DNA of 64,000 nt. It comes from Arsenophonus sp052174475 (GTDB lineage: Bacteria > Pseudomonadota > Gammaproteobacteria > Enterobacterales > Enterobacteriaceae). Where the stretch lies: contig JBQMRO010000084.1 in NCBI GenBank assembly GCA_052174475.1, forward strand, positions 1 to 64,000, written 5' to 3'. The position numbers and the translations under genes are program-made. This document shows, one piece after another, positions 20,669 to 32,289 of this stretch; the stretch's first letter is position 1; every line of letters starts with the position of its first letter. The notes under the pieces are model-generated. The model searched no databases and was not told the DNA's origin. It was given only the letters and a program-made list of their open reading frames with translations.

Positions 20669-20716
20669 TATCAATATTCATGTAGCATCTTCGTAGTGCA
20701 CTATTGATATTGTTTT
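20669..20716 (+). terminator. Possible terminator after bamE
   Basis: TATCAATA (20669-20676) can pair with TATTGATA (20702-20709), with a partly paired interior around CTTCG, followed by TTGTTTT. The outer stem is AT-only and the interior pairing poor, so confidence is low. Confidence 0.35.
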
Positions 20717-20949
20717 AATAAATATCAATAGACTGCTAATTAGGCGCCATTTAAATTGGCAATAAAATTACTTTATTATAAATAAAATTATTAAAATTTT
20801 TGTTAGCTTTTCTACTTGCTTAACAAGCACATCTCTCTTGCAGATCAGCAAATAAAAATAGAATAAATTTTTACCTGATTACCATCAGGTAAAATATCAG
20901 ATAATTTAGTGGATAAACTATAAACCTCGGCTTTATTTTTACTTAAATT

Positions 20950-22350
20950 ATGCTCATTCTAGCGTATGAATTTCAGATATAATCTAGCGTATCGTGCTGA
21001 TTGATTTCGTGCATAATTTAATAACATAGAGATGATATGCTATTAAATTTACCATAGAGAGATATCCATAAAAACCAGATATTACTTCTGATTCCTTGCA
21101 TGAAATTATCTTTAATTCTGCTTGGAGCTGATAGCACCGCTACTGAGGCTGTCCTCGAAACCATATTGGATAATATGAATAAATACCGCTTTGTCGACGG
21201 ATTATGTCGTCATCCATAACAGTTATTTACCCAATTAAATTTATACACACTGCTATTGACGATCTTGAAATTAAAGTTCTTAAGGTTAAAGGGGGATCCT
21301 GATTGCCAATGGAAATTGAATATCCTTCAAGGGATTGTTGTTACTGCATTATTTAAATGGTATAAGGACATTGAAAAATTGCTACCATACCTATATCTAC
21401 GAAATGTTTCCACCGATAATTTTTACAAAGCTCTAGAGCGATTCTCAGTGAAAGAACGCAGTCTACTCTGGAGTACCATCAAAAGACTGAAACAGTAATA
21501 ATTTGAAGAGTACAAGCAATGGTAGCTGTATAATTTAAGCAATACCTGCTACTTTTATTTATTATCTGATGATATATAGCGTTTTATCAGGCAAAATAAT
21601 CGCCTTTGCCTATTGATTAATATCGGTGTTACTGCTCATGGATATAAGGAGCTCGTTGCAGTTGAATATGCTTATCAATAGTCAGAAGTAAACTTATTTA
21701 AACTTTTTTAATGGCCTACGAGCATGTGCTTAAGCGTACATCTAAGGGTTGCTACGAAAGACTTTGTCTTTGGTTTTTATGATTCAATGGAAAAGATATT
21801 TCTGAACATGTAACACCAACGCCATTAGATAAAAAAGTAACTAATACATGGTTTTCACTCTCCAAAGGCATCTAACACCGAAAGTTAAGGATAAGCTACA
21901 GGAAGTATTTGCCTACTAAAGAGTAGCGATGTCATGATAAATCCTTTGATGTTTTGTTGGCAAGGTTTTAAGTATATCCTAAAGAGATGAAGAATCTGGA
22001 GAAAGATTGAAAAGAATGCCTAGCATTTTATACCTCTCTATCAGCACACCGTGACGTCAATAAGAACGACGAATCCAATTGAATTGGTTTTTAACGATAG
22101 TGAGACTATAAAGCTAACGCACAAAGAGTTATCGAAATACTGTAGTTCGAAAACAACCCTTTCAATGGTATTTAAGCTATTCCCTTCTATTTAGAATAGC
22201 TAGAACCGGATCTAAAGGAATTTTAGTCTTGATTATGAGTGATAAGCAACGTACAATTTAAGGATGGAGATCAGATTCACAAAGCATTAGAGTAGACCTA
22301 GCCTGATCATGCTACATTAGATTTATTAATAATTCTCAATTACTTAATAG
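20950..22350 (+). mobile_element. IS256-type element, decayed, copy 6
   Basis: Plus-strand copy with the best-preserved middle segment in the family: 80 open codons at 21256-21498 reading LLPYLYLRNVSTDNFYKALE, then TIKRLKQ, which correspond to the LPWLYLKG(I/V)ST segment before the DDE core. The AVEYAYQ-like and HRDVNKNDESN-like segments follow near 21660 and 22050. It lies between bamE and rep. Dead. Confidence 0.75.
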
Positions 22351-22384
22351 AGGGAGTTTATGCATTTTTACTAATTTTTTCTGA

Positions 22385-24460
22385 TATAATATAACTTATG
22401 ATGAGTAATGGAAAATACATAGCTAGTATGCTAGCTAATTAAATTACAATCAACAATAAATGATTGTTGTATGGGTGATGGCTTCTGTTTATATCGCGCT
22501 AGGCGATGTAGCGTAAAACTCCTAGTTATTATCAATAAAGCAGCCTACTTTATTCGTTATCGTGGTTATTTACCTTATTAGCTTGTAACGGTATTATTAT
22601 CAATAATAGCCACCAAAGAGATGAAAAGATAGACAGAATAAATGATAGAAAAAAATCAGAAGATTAACTGTTTCAACTTTGTTTTCCTTGAAAATAATTA
22701 AACGGGAACATAGTGTATTAGACACAAAAGCTAATTTTTCTTGTTTTATGAACACCATCAAATAGTTTTGTTAAAAGAACTAACCTTTAATTTCTTGATA
22801 AAAGATAAAGATTTTTTATGTCAGTTACCTTAATAATCTTTAACTGGAAAATAGATTTATTAATTGCCAGACAAGTTATGCTGCAAGTAAACTCAGAAAA
22901 AAATGACAATTTGCTAAATGTTATTGGCGCTATAAATTAACTTTATTAAGTTTCAATGTGCTAGATCTTAATAAGATAATTACTATTCAATCTTCTTGAT
23001 TGAAGAAGAACTACGTTCTCGTTGGCAATAAAATATTCGTTATCTGCTTGCTAGCGGATGAATATCAAGATATAAATACTAGCTAATATCAACTAGCTAA
23101 ATTGTTAGTGGTAAATGCGTGACATTTTGTCGTTGTTCTTTGTGATCAATCTATTTTTTTTTCTTGGCATACTTTTATTTAACTGTAAAATTTAGCTTTA
23201 CTAAAAAATAATTTCTCTCAGCTGAGATTCGATCAAATTCAAGTAAAATTATTACTTTTTTAGCGTATTTTAAAAGCCGATAATATAGCGATCAGTTAAT
23301 AACCTGTATCTTTTTAACAAACAATTATTTTCTGAATTGATTTTATGGTTAAGTGTTAAAAGCTATTACCTCTAATAATAGAGGTGATGGAGAATGTGTT
23401 ATCAGCTGATTGATTGCCAACCATTTTGTTAATAAAACCAAATATAAAATTAAGCTAATTTATATTGTGGAGAACTACCAAAATCACAACTATATTAAAA
23501 ATATTATTACAGAATCGTATTCTTTACCGTATTTTACGTGGAGCTTTATTTTTTTTACGTTCAGATATTAAAGATACATTAACTTATTTGCGGATATTTA
23601 CTTATCTAAGTGATGATATCGCATTTCTCCGTATTATTAATATACCGAAATATGAAATTAGGCTGAAATCCATTCAGGAATTATGTGAATTATCCATTTT
23701 GTGACAAAAAGTCCTATTTAATATAACTTTTTATCTTTGGCTTAAACAAAACCTTAACTTGTGTGGTGTAATGGTATTACAACGTTTTACCTATTGGTTG
23801 ATTAGTTCTCAACCGCGTTATGAACGCGAGATACTGCTTGTAGTTAGAAATTTAATTACAGGATAATAATTATGAAAGCTGGGTTTATATCAGACATAAA
23901 ATAGTAGTAAATGGGTTGAGCTACATATGAAAATATTAATCAATTATTTAGTTGGATGAATGAGAAATGGGTTAATACAAATGACATCAATGATGCGATA
24001 ACTTTATTACAGGTTATCTAATGCTTTAGATTACGTGATATGATGGAGTGTAGAAAAATGACAGAAAATTTAGATCAGCTATAATTTAATGATCCAGCAT
24101 ATCTCAAAAAGATATGAGGTTCCTTAAATTTTTTAATTGGTACGAAAGAATGCCTGCTACCCCAATCAATACTAGTTTGGTTTGGTAATATCAATCAATA
24201 ATGCGCCGTCCTGCTTATATGAAGATAAGACGTTCTTAAAGAATATTATTCTTACTCATAGTCAGGTTCTGTGCAATATGATGAACTCATACGGACAGGA
24301 AGTTAATTGTTTTTAAATGAATTACAACAAGATAGTTCTCTCTTGGAATAAAATAAAAAGATAGAAATAGCAAAACAGCGAATGGAAAAGAGTAGTCTTT
24401 TGTTACTGAGATCAGATCGAGAAACTGGATGGTTAAATAAAAATAAATTTTGTTAACTAA
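22385..24460 (+). pseudogene. rep: ATP-dependent DNA helicase Rep, dead
   Basis: Rep is the accessory replicative helicase of superfamily 1. The length is kept (about 2 kb, E. coli 673 residues). The Walker A region has decayed to a RARRCSVKL-like piece, followed by VIINKAAYFIRYRGYLPY, KEMKR, VLLKELTFNFLIKDKD and the best stretch at 23465-23704 with RGALFFLRSDIKDTLTYLR and SDDIAFLRIINIPK (E. coli GGTSFFSRPEIKDLLAYLR). It ends with IEIAKQRMEKSS. Many stops and frameshifts. It stands first in the conserved rep-gppA-rhlB-trxA-rho order. Confidence 0.9.
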
Positions 24461-24477
24461 CAAGAATTAGTTTATTG

Positions 24478-24795
24478 AGTTAATTAAGTCTGTTTTTTAG
24501 TATAAAAGCCAATTGATATTACTTTAGAATTACATTTTTTGTTGCAAATATTCATAAAAGAGTAAATATTTCAATAGCTATTGATCCGGTAACGTTAGGA
24601 GTAAAGTTTCTTTATTTGCTTTAAGTTATAAAACTAAAATTGTATTATCACGATGTGAGATAATAAAATAATCACAGTCTTAAAAGGTAATAAAGAAGAA
24701 TAGCATATTAGAAGAGAGAGGTTGTGTTTTGTTGAGTCAGTTCCTTTAACTCAATTGATCGGTGACTTATTACTAAATCTAGTATAGATGCCGGG
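24478..24795 (-). pseudogene. gppA: Guanosine pentaphosphate phosphatase GppA, C-terminal fragment, dead
   Basis: On the minus strand a broken reading gives LTQQNTTS, LLYYLLRL, a SHRDNTI-like piece, LKANKETLLLTLPDQWL and a tail ending IGFYTKKQT, aligning with the last 80 residues of GppA (QQNAVPP, LCRLLRLA, RRRDD, LTLTLPQGWL). Position and orientation between rep and rhlB fit. The rest of the gene is cut off by IS256-type copy 7; the sequence beyond that IS shows no clear GppA similarity. Confidence 0.7.
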
Positions 24796-26340
24796 TAAGG
24801 CTAACGGCTACTTTACACTCTAAAACTTCGTAAACCTAATCTTCGTACTTAAATTAAACATGTTTGCTAACATAGTCTAACATGTTTAATCTCATTAGTC
24901 AGTTCTAGCTTTTATTATCAGACGAGATCAGTTTTAATACTATTAAAAAGACTTGTTTTCTCTAACCACAGCCCTTCAGCCATTGTCTTTCTAGCCTTAC
25001 TATCGTAAAAGCCAATATAAAAATTAGATTTGTCGTTCTTATTGACGTCCAATGCCCTAACGAGAAGATATAGAATAGCAGCGGTTCTTTTTGATTATTC
25101 TCTAACATCCTCATAGCTGCAGAGATACTTATGCTGAAAACCTTTCCAACAAGACACATAAAGCTTTATTAGGAGTATTAGAGCTCTCTGGTAGCCAGAT
25201 TCAATTTACCTCAGACCTAACTTTTAGTGTTGCACGCCTTTAGAGAAAATAATCTAGCATTAATACTGTTTTGTACCTAGCAGCATTAATGCTGAATGTT
25301 TTGAAATATCTTTGCCATATATACTATAAAACTAATGGTGCTATGTTCCATAACAAACCTGAGAGATGCGGTTAAGTCTTCTGCGCTCGAATTCCATCCA
25401 GATGTTAAGTTCAGATCCTTTTAACTTTCAATAACTATCTTTAACGCAAGGTAAGGATCATCCTTGCGGCTATGCGCAGTTCCGCGCCTTTAACAGCAGA
25501 GAAAAGCGATCAGTTTGCTTAACAAAACGCATATGCCATCATCGATAAAAATAAACGTAGCGTATCGCTTAAATCACGTAGGTATTACCAATGCTTACGC
25601 TATAAGGCATCGCCTATTTCAATCTGTTTATGGCGATTGGGAAGAGAGGGGGGAGGGATCACGTGTTTTTTCATCGAAAAACACTCTTCAGAGGTTTCAA
25701 AAAATTATGGTAGAGATGCCTTTTTGCCGTGCTAACCAACCATGCTAGTAATTTCATCGCTTTTTATACGCTTCAGATAAAGCAACAACGAACTGTTGAA
25801 CTATATTCTGTTACCGTTGCAATCTCTGATCTTAGGCACTTTAATCTCAATATAGCCTATGTTAAGTTTGTATTATTCGCTATAACAAATAACTGTTACG
25901 GATCGTGCCATTTTTAATTTACTTTAACAAAAGCAACGTTTAGAATATTATTCCCAACTATGGTTTCGCGCTTAGGGTTTTAGCGGTAGTTACTATAGCT
26001 TCCACTTCCATCATTACGGATAAGTTTATGCAAGGAATAAGGGAAATATCTTCTTTTGAAGATATATTTTCATAGATTTTTATGACATATCATCTCAATG
26101 ATATTGAAATTATTAATGAAATAAATCAGCAGAATAAGTTAGTTTCTCTGAAACTCAGTACATAAGAAATAAGGGTAATTCCTAAATCGGGCTATCTTGA
26201 CATTAGTAAATGTCCTATAAAAACATTTTTGTGCAAGCATATAACTTGGTATATCAAGATAGCTGATAAGATAATAGATATGGTTCGTAGTATGCATAAC
26301 GTCAACAATTAAACTAATTTCATGCATAATGCCGAAAACA
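24795..26340 (-). mobile_element. IS256-type element, decayed, copy 7
   Basis: Minus-strand copy inside former gppA. The C-terminal part at 24962-25159 is open for 65 codons and contains HWTSIRTTNLI, then TIVRLERQWLKGCG, which is the RTTNPIESTFATVR...KGC region of IS256-type transposases and the clearest family evidence in the window. The N-terminal region is near 26030-26330. Dead. Confidence 0.8.
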
Positions 26341-27230
26341 TTTATTAATATCTTATTAACTTGCTGATTATCAGCATAAAATATTTTCTTTAATTATAAA
26401 TAAAAACGATGTTAGCTCATCACTTGATTACCATGCTCAATATTAACTTAAAACAATGCTAAAAATAGCAAGTGTAATTTCGTGAATATTCTGTTTTGCA
26501 GGTAGATTAAGCATGTTATAATTAATCATTCACATAAGGATTAATCATTATATGATATATGATCTATTTTAATTCCATAAATATGGAAACAAGGATAAGT
26601 AATAACTACTAATAAAATTAACTTATTTTTAAGTGTTAATGCTTTAATTTACAATTTTTCTAATTTTCTAGAGAAAATTGATTTTTTTAAAATTATGATT
26701 TATCTAGTGTCATATTCGTTTATGTATGATAGCAGTCATTAGCATTATTTTTTAAATTTCCGATATAAATTTGTTTATTTTGCTAAATATAGATGGCTTT
26801 TAATAGTTTAATAAATCTTATGTGCGGTACTTTTATCTTTTGTAAAATTTTCTTCTGTTTAGATTACGATTATTTAAAATAAAACTCAAGTAAGATAAAA
26901 GCATATTCATATTAAGGCTAACATGTTAATTATGTTTAAATAGATACGTGCAATGATCTTAGTGCTTGGAGGTGTTTTATCCCCTCCGCCGATATCTATT
27001 ACTAGTTGTTTATCTGAAAAAACAGTAGAAGATATTCATTTTGATAAATAACTTAAATTTTTCTCTAGCAAGAATTCTGATGATATGACAAGAATATTTC
27101 TTCTTGCTTAATAAAGAGATCGGTATTCTCAGAGAATACTAAGTATTGCTATAATAATAATTTGCATTTGTTCAGTTGGAGAATATATTATAAATACTTG
27201 AAAAAAAGATATAGTCATTATCAAGCTACG
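26341..27230. other. About 890 bases without a recognisable gene
   Basis: Very AT-rich and stopped in all frames. By synteny it should hold the rest of gppA on the minus strand, but I could not find a convincing match. A hairpin CATGTCTT/AAGACATG (27234-27257) stands at its right edge next to the IS1595-type copy. Confidence 0.4.
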
Positions 27231-27234
27231 ATTC

Positions 27235-28300
27235 ATGTCTTGTTGAGATAAGACATGTGTTGGTGAAAGTTATCGGTAGAAATCTCTTCTATTATAAAGA
27301 AGAGATTTTCGTTCCATAGGTTTCCATAAAAGCAAACAGTAATCAAGATAAGGAGATTCTTTTCTCACACTCCATATCAACATAAACCTGTATCTTATTA
27401 GTTGGCTCGGCAACTATCTCTCTCGGATAATATCAATTCATGTATTGAATTGACTTATTCCATTTTATCCTACTCATATTATTATCCTGAATATAATATC
27501 CACTGTTGATATTTATTAACGTTACAGCAATTTCATTGGAAAATCTCTGATCGCAGGAAGACATTTAACAATCTAATTAGAAGTGATTTGATGAAACTAT
27601 ATCATAAGGATAACTAATTTAGTTATCTGTGATGTGTATTAAATTGCTTAATTTTACGGGGGAAGTCAGCGAAATAAACAGGTATTGTTTTAAGAATAGC
27701 GTTAGATTGGCATTGTTTCTTCTTTTCTTCAGCGGCAGCAGCCAACATAAGGGCATTAAGTGCTATTATTGAAGTTGACAAAATATTTTTCTTTGAATCC
27801 TTTAAATAGAAAAGTTTTTTACATAGAAAAGCTAAAAATATAGGAAATAAGGAGATAAAAGAAAGAAAGATCGTTGATCTTAATCGCCTGAGATTGATAG
27901 AGCTATATGAGTTATGAGAGATTCTTTAGAAAATTTAATGCAAAGTGTATATTATCTGTTTTCTTGAGCCGATTATCGATAAAAGTCCATCTTTTTATCT
28001 GGTGGAGCTAAATGATAGAAGAAACCTTTTTAGGGGCATGAAATTAATCAGAATTGCCTCATAAAGATGACTAATCAGAGAATTATTTAAGAAATTCCAG
28101 ATTTCAAATGTGGAAATTATATTAACTGATTAAAAAGATAGCTAAATAAATTCCATCATATAGGGTCATTCTATTTATAGAATTATCTGATCTGGAGAAT
28201 ATTGTTTAATACTATAACAATTGAAATACAGATGTATCAATAAGTTGCTCTGCAATCAAAGCAATAACCTATGCTAACATAGACTGAAATAAACAATTAT
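27235..28300 (+). mobile_element. IS1595-type transposase remnant, near full length, copy D
   Basis: Plus-strand remnant with the GGTAGAAATC edge and hairpin (27278-27309), the zinc-ribbon region decayed, then a CQHKGIKCYY-like and EVDKIFFFESF-like DDE start (about 27740-27800) and near the end LKR-stop-LNKFHHIGSFYL (about 28125-28180), matching the family segment SRLKxWLxxFHGVxxxYLxxYL. Multiple stops. It lies between the gppA region and rhlB. Confidence 0.62.
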
Positions 28301-28500
28301 TTAGATTAATGGCAGAAAGCTAGTCGTCTGACTTTACGTTTGATGCGAATGAGGTCTTTACATAACTAGAAATTTCTTGTACTACTAGTATATGAAAGCT
28401 GCCAAAACCAAAATCAATTGCTGTATAAAAAGCAATAATTTTATCATAATCTTTATTATCTAATATGTTTATAATTATTGCGTGAATTATTCCATTGGCT

Positions 28501-29735
28501 TTAGCTACTATTATTACGACGTGTTCCGTTAGTGTACGGACGATAACATGGTTTTAGTGTAGGTAAATCTTGTAATAATGCCTCACTGTTATATTTGTTA
28601 ACAGAGATTTGATGCTGAACTTGCTCTTCAATAGCAGGTAGATTTAAAGAATACTCTTGCTTGTAAGAGTAACTCAATGTCACTTTTATCACCACGTCCA
28701 GTACTATCAATAAGATAAAATAATCTTGATGATAATCAATCAGATTGTAATTAAATACATGAATAACAGATGGGATATCTAAACCTATGGTAACAACATC
28801 TGTTGCAACTAGTATATCTAAATGACCTTGAATGAACTGTTCAAGGATACGTAGTCGTTTTTTTTGTACCACATCGCAATTAGTAAATTAATGCGATTAC
28901 CATCAACAAAAAGATAAGCAAAATATCTTCACAGCGATGTTTAGTATTAGAAAAGATTATGCATTTTCGGAGGCATTCTTCTTCGATTAACGTTTGTAAC
29001 AGACGCATTTTTTCTTCCTTAGAAGAAAAGAAAAGCTCTTCTTTAATGCGATGACCTGTTTTTTTGATGGTTTACTTCAATATGTTGGGGGGAGTTGATT
29101 TATTTATTAAAATGCTAGTGTATGAAACACGATAAGAAAGTCTTCCGGAAAACAGTAAATTTAACCGTTAAGTGGCAGGAGATATTCGATGAAATAGCCA
29201 ACGAATATCTTTAATAAAGCTAAGATAATGCATATGATTAACCTAATCAAGTGCAAGCACTTGAATAAGACTTAAATAAATGTAACCTTGTTTAGTGTAA
29301 TTAATTAAGTGTGCTACCGTATCGATAAGGACATGCACTCCTGTCTGAAGTAGATGTAGTTGTTCGTCGTAGCCATCCGCCACGATAAGCTAACTCATTT
29401 AAGCCTATTAAAATGGCTAATTCTTTTGCATTGGCAAATATCTGAACTGGTAATTCCCGTCTAGGAGTCGTAATTAACGCTCTAGGTTGATTAACTTGAT
29501 TCTTTGAATTTATTAGATGTGCTAGTAAATAATAAAATATTGAGGTAAGAAATTTAATGTCTTATCTGTTTCTGTTTGTGGCCTGTCCAGTAACATTATG
29601 GTCTTTGACAGTAAGAGGTAATGTTAACGTTTGTGTCAGTGTACAGTTATGAAAGTCATTTTTATTAAGGGGTTCGATAACTTTAGGTGTAAAGCAAAAT
29701 CTATAAATTTTTTTCTGTAAAATATATTTTACTTT
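28501..29735 (-). pseudogene. rhlB: ATP-dependent RNA helicase RhlB, dead
   Basis: RhlB is the degradosome DEAD-box helicase. On the minus strand the remnant reads FCFTPKVIEPLNKNDFHNCT, then the former GTGKT as ATNRNR-stop, NQVNQPRALITTP, and FTVFRKTFLSCF for the SAT region. The C-terminal third is open for 123 codons (28501-28872) with KKRLRILEQFIQGHLDILVA, TDVVTIGLDIPSVIHVFNY, LNLPAIEEQVQHQI and VNKYNSEALLQDLP. Motif VI (HRIGRTGR) is lost. Full length is kept and divergence from trxA is as in E. coli. Confidence 0.92.
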
Positions 29736-29865
29736 TAATGTGTTAAGATATTAGTTAAAAGTTGTTTATGAAAGAAGATTATTTGAAATAAAGTAAACAT
29801 AGTTAAATTAATGTTAGGTTGAAACAACATAAACTGTTTATACTTGAGGAGGGGGAATATCTGCA

Positions 29866-30201
29866 ATGAGTAACAAAGTTATCCATCTATCTGATGGAGA
29901 TTTTAATACAAAAATCTTAGAAGCAGTAAAGCCAGTATTAGTTGATTTTTGGGCAGAATGGTGTAACCCTTGTAAAATAATTATTCCTATTTTAGACGAA
30001 ATTGCTGATGAATGTACAGCTAAATTGATCATAGGAAAATTAAATGTTGACGATAACCCTGTAACAACAGCTAAATATGGTATTCGTAGCATTCCTACTT
30101 TAGTACTTTTTAAAAACGGTGAGATGCTTAATAAACAAGTTGGTCTTTTATCTAAAACTCAATTAAAAGAATTTTTAGATAAAAACATCAAGTTTTCATA
30201 A
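29866..30201 (+). CDS. trxA: Thioredoxin 1 with a CNPC active site
   Basis: TrxA is the general dithiol reductant of the cytoplasm. It is 111 residues (E. coli 109) and intact. It has the thioredoxin fold motifs VDFWAEWC, PILDEIAD, KYGIRSIPTLVLFKNGE (cis-Pro loop IPT) and a C-terminal QLKEFLDKN. The active site is W-C-N-P-C at residues 32-36 instead of the near-universal WCGPC: the codons read TGT AAC CCT TGT. Upstream is a very strong ribosome-binding site, GAGGAGGGGG (about 29848-29857). It is followed by rho, as in enterobacteria. Confidence 0.97.
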   Translation: MSNKVIHLSDGDFNTKILEAVKPVLVDFWAEWCNPCKIIIPILDEIADECTAKLIIGKLNVDDNPVTTAKYGIRSIPTLVLFKNGEMLNKQVGLLSKTQLKEFLDKNIKFS

Positions 30202-30747
30202 AATGTTAACAACAGACGTTTTTAATCTAAATAAAAAATTTTTAATTTGCTATTAGACGTCTGCTTAGAAGCATGATAATGTTAGCGCTACTACTTAATA
30301 AGTCTGGTATACGCGTTTTTATCTTAAATGTGTATATATTGAATATGTTATTGTATAGATATATTTCTTATCTCTGGATAATTTCTATCCTAGAATGGTT
30401 TAAAGTCCATTGACTCTCATAGAAATAATTCTTTTAGACAGGATATGTTCCATTTATTATTTGCTTGGTGCTGTTGTGTAGGTCCTAAGAAGTATAAAGT
30501 GAGATTTTTATCATTTTTTAGGTGATGATGATAGTCTTATTCTGTCTATGCTGTATAAAGAGCATTATCTAAGATAATGGATTAACAAATTATTGAAACT
30601 ATATGAATTTGCATCTAATGATACTGATATCTTCATCAAGAATCGTTAAGATTTTTGTATTTTTACTTAAATAAGCAATTAGAGATTTTTATATTATTTA
30701 TTGGTCATAGTTCAAAAAATATACCCCGAGTTTAAGAACCCACCATT
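30202..30747 (+). other. trxA-rho intergenic region (rho leader)
   Basis: About 550 bases with no protein-like frame. In E. coli a leader upstream of rho mediates autogenous termination; the position here is the same, but no sequence element was recognised. CAGACGT near 30213 and ACGTCTG near 30255 could pair over a long A/T loop just after trxA. Confidence 0.4.
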
Positions 30748-32007
30748 ATGAATCTTACCGAATTAAAAAATACGCCGGTATCAGAATTGATTATTCTTGG
30801 CGAAAGTATGGGGCTAGAGAACCTAGCTCGCATGAGAAAACAGGATATTATTTTCTCGATTTTGAAGCAACATGCGAAAAGTGGAGAAGATATTTTTGGT
30901 GATGGCGTGCTAGAAATTTTACAGGATGGATTTGGATTCCTTCGTTCTGCAGACAGCTCTTATCTAGCAGGTCCTGACGATATTTATGTTTCTCCTAGTC
31001 AGATTCGTCGTTTTAATTTACGAACAGGAGATACCATATCAGGAAAAATTAGACCTCCAAAGGAGGGAGAACGCTATTTTGCCCTACTAAAAGTTAATGA
31101 AGTTAATTTTGATAAACCTGAAAACGCCCGTAGCAAAATCCTTTTTGAAAACCTGACACCGCTACATGCTAATAACCGTCTACGTATGGAACGTGGTAAT
31201 GGATCAACAGAAGATTTAACTGCTCGTGTTTTGGATTTGGCTGCACCGATTGGGCGTGGGCAACGTGGTTTAATTGTTGCTCCACCAAAAGCAGGTAAAA
31301 CCATGTTATTGCAGAATATTGCAGCTAATATTGCCAATAACTATCCAGACTGTGTTTTGAGAGTGTTGTTAATTGATGAGCGACCAGAAGAAGTGACCGA
31401 AATGCAACGTCTAGTTAAAGGTGAGGTCATTGCATCAACCTTTGATGAACCTGCATCTCGTCATGTTCAGGTTGCTGAAATGGTAATAGAAAAAGCTAAG
31501 CGTTTAGTTGAACACAAAAAAGATGTTATTATTCTTTTAGATTCAATTACGCGTCTTGCTCGTGCTTACAACACAGTGGTTCCTTCCTCTGGAAAAGTAT
31601 TAACAGGTGGAGTGGATGCAAATGCTTTACACCGTCCTAAACGTTTTTTTGGCGCTGCACGTAATGTAGAAGAAGGTGGAAGCCTAACAATAATTGCTAC
31701 AGCATTAGTTGATACCGGTTCTAAAATGGATGAAGTAATCTACGAAGAGTTTAAAGGCACTGGAAATATGGAGTTGCATTTGTCTCGAAAAATAGCGGAA
31801 AAACGGGTTTTTCCAGCGATTGATTATAATCGTTCCGGTACTCGTAAGGAAGAGTTATTATCCTTACCGGATGAGTTACAGAAGATGTGGATATTACGCA
31901 AAATTATTCATCCTATGAGTGAAATTGATGCAATGGAATTTTTAATTAATAAATTAGCAATAACGAAGACGAATGATGAATTTTTCGATTTTATGAAGCG
32001 TTCTTAA
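30748..32007 (+). CDS. rho: Transcription termination factor Rho
   Basis: Rho is the hexameric RNA-dependent ATPase that ends transcripts. At 419 residues it has exactly the E. coli length and is nearly identical along most of it. It has the N-terminal MNLTELKNTPVSELI, the RNA-binding OSB-fold motif DGFGFLRS, the Walker A VAPPKAGKTM, Walker B VLLIDERPEEVTEM, the Q-loop region VLTGGVDANALHRP and the R-loop region GTGNMELHLSRKIAEKR. There is no clear Shine-Dalgarno sequence before ATG 30748. It is one of the best conserved genes in the window and is followed by a strong terminator. Confidence 0.98.
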   Translation: MNLTELKNTPVSELIILGESMGLENLARMRKQDIIFSILKQHAKSGEDIFGDGVLEILQDGFGFLRSADSSYLAGPDDIYVSPSQIRRFNLRTGDTISGKIRPPKEGERYFALLKVNEVNFDKPENARSKILFENLTPLHANNRLRMERGNGSTEDLTARVLDLAAPIGRGQRGLIVAPPKAGKTMLLQNIAANIANNYPDCVLRVLLIDERPEEVTEMQRLVKGEVIASTFDEPASRHVQVAEMVIEKAKRLVEHKKDVIILLDSITRLARAYNTVVPSSGKVLTGGVDANALHRPKRFFGAARNVEEGGSLTIIATALVDTGSKMDEVIYEEFKGTGNMELHLSRKIAEKRVFPAIDYNRSGTRKEELLSLPDELQKMWILRKIIHPMSEIDAMEFLINKLAITKTNDEFFDFMKRS

Positions 32008-32034
32008 AGTGCTTTTTGTTTAATTATTAACTGA

Positions 32035-32066
32035 AAAGCGCCATTTTATTTGGCGCTTTATTTTAT
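32035..32066 (+). terminator. Intrinsic terminator after rho
   Basis: AAAGCGCCA pairs with TGGCGCTTT around a TTTTATT loop, followed by ATTTTATCCTTTTTT. It is GC-richer than its surroundings and 28 bases after the rho stop, a convincing rho-independent terminator. Confidence 0.9.
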
Positions 32067-32289
32067 CCTTTTTTTACTATCCAATAGTATCTATTTTGAT
32101 AGAGATTTTGTTTATTAATAAGCTGTACGAAATGATAGAAGTATTTTATCATTCTTAGTAAAACATATTTACTAACTTAAAGTAAACTTACAATTTATCC
32201 ATAGAAATAGATGTGGTGGATGATTTTTAAAAAGAAATTATAAGATACCAAATATTGTATATATAGTAAATTTACTAATCGACGTTTTC

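Noticed and set aside
26341..27230. N-terminal part of gppA
   Set aside because: Expected from synteny, but no convincing protein similarity on the minus strand.
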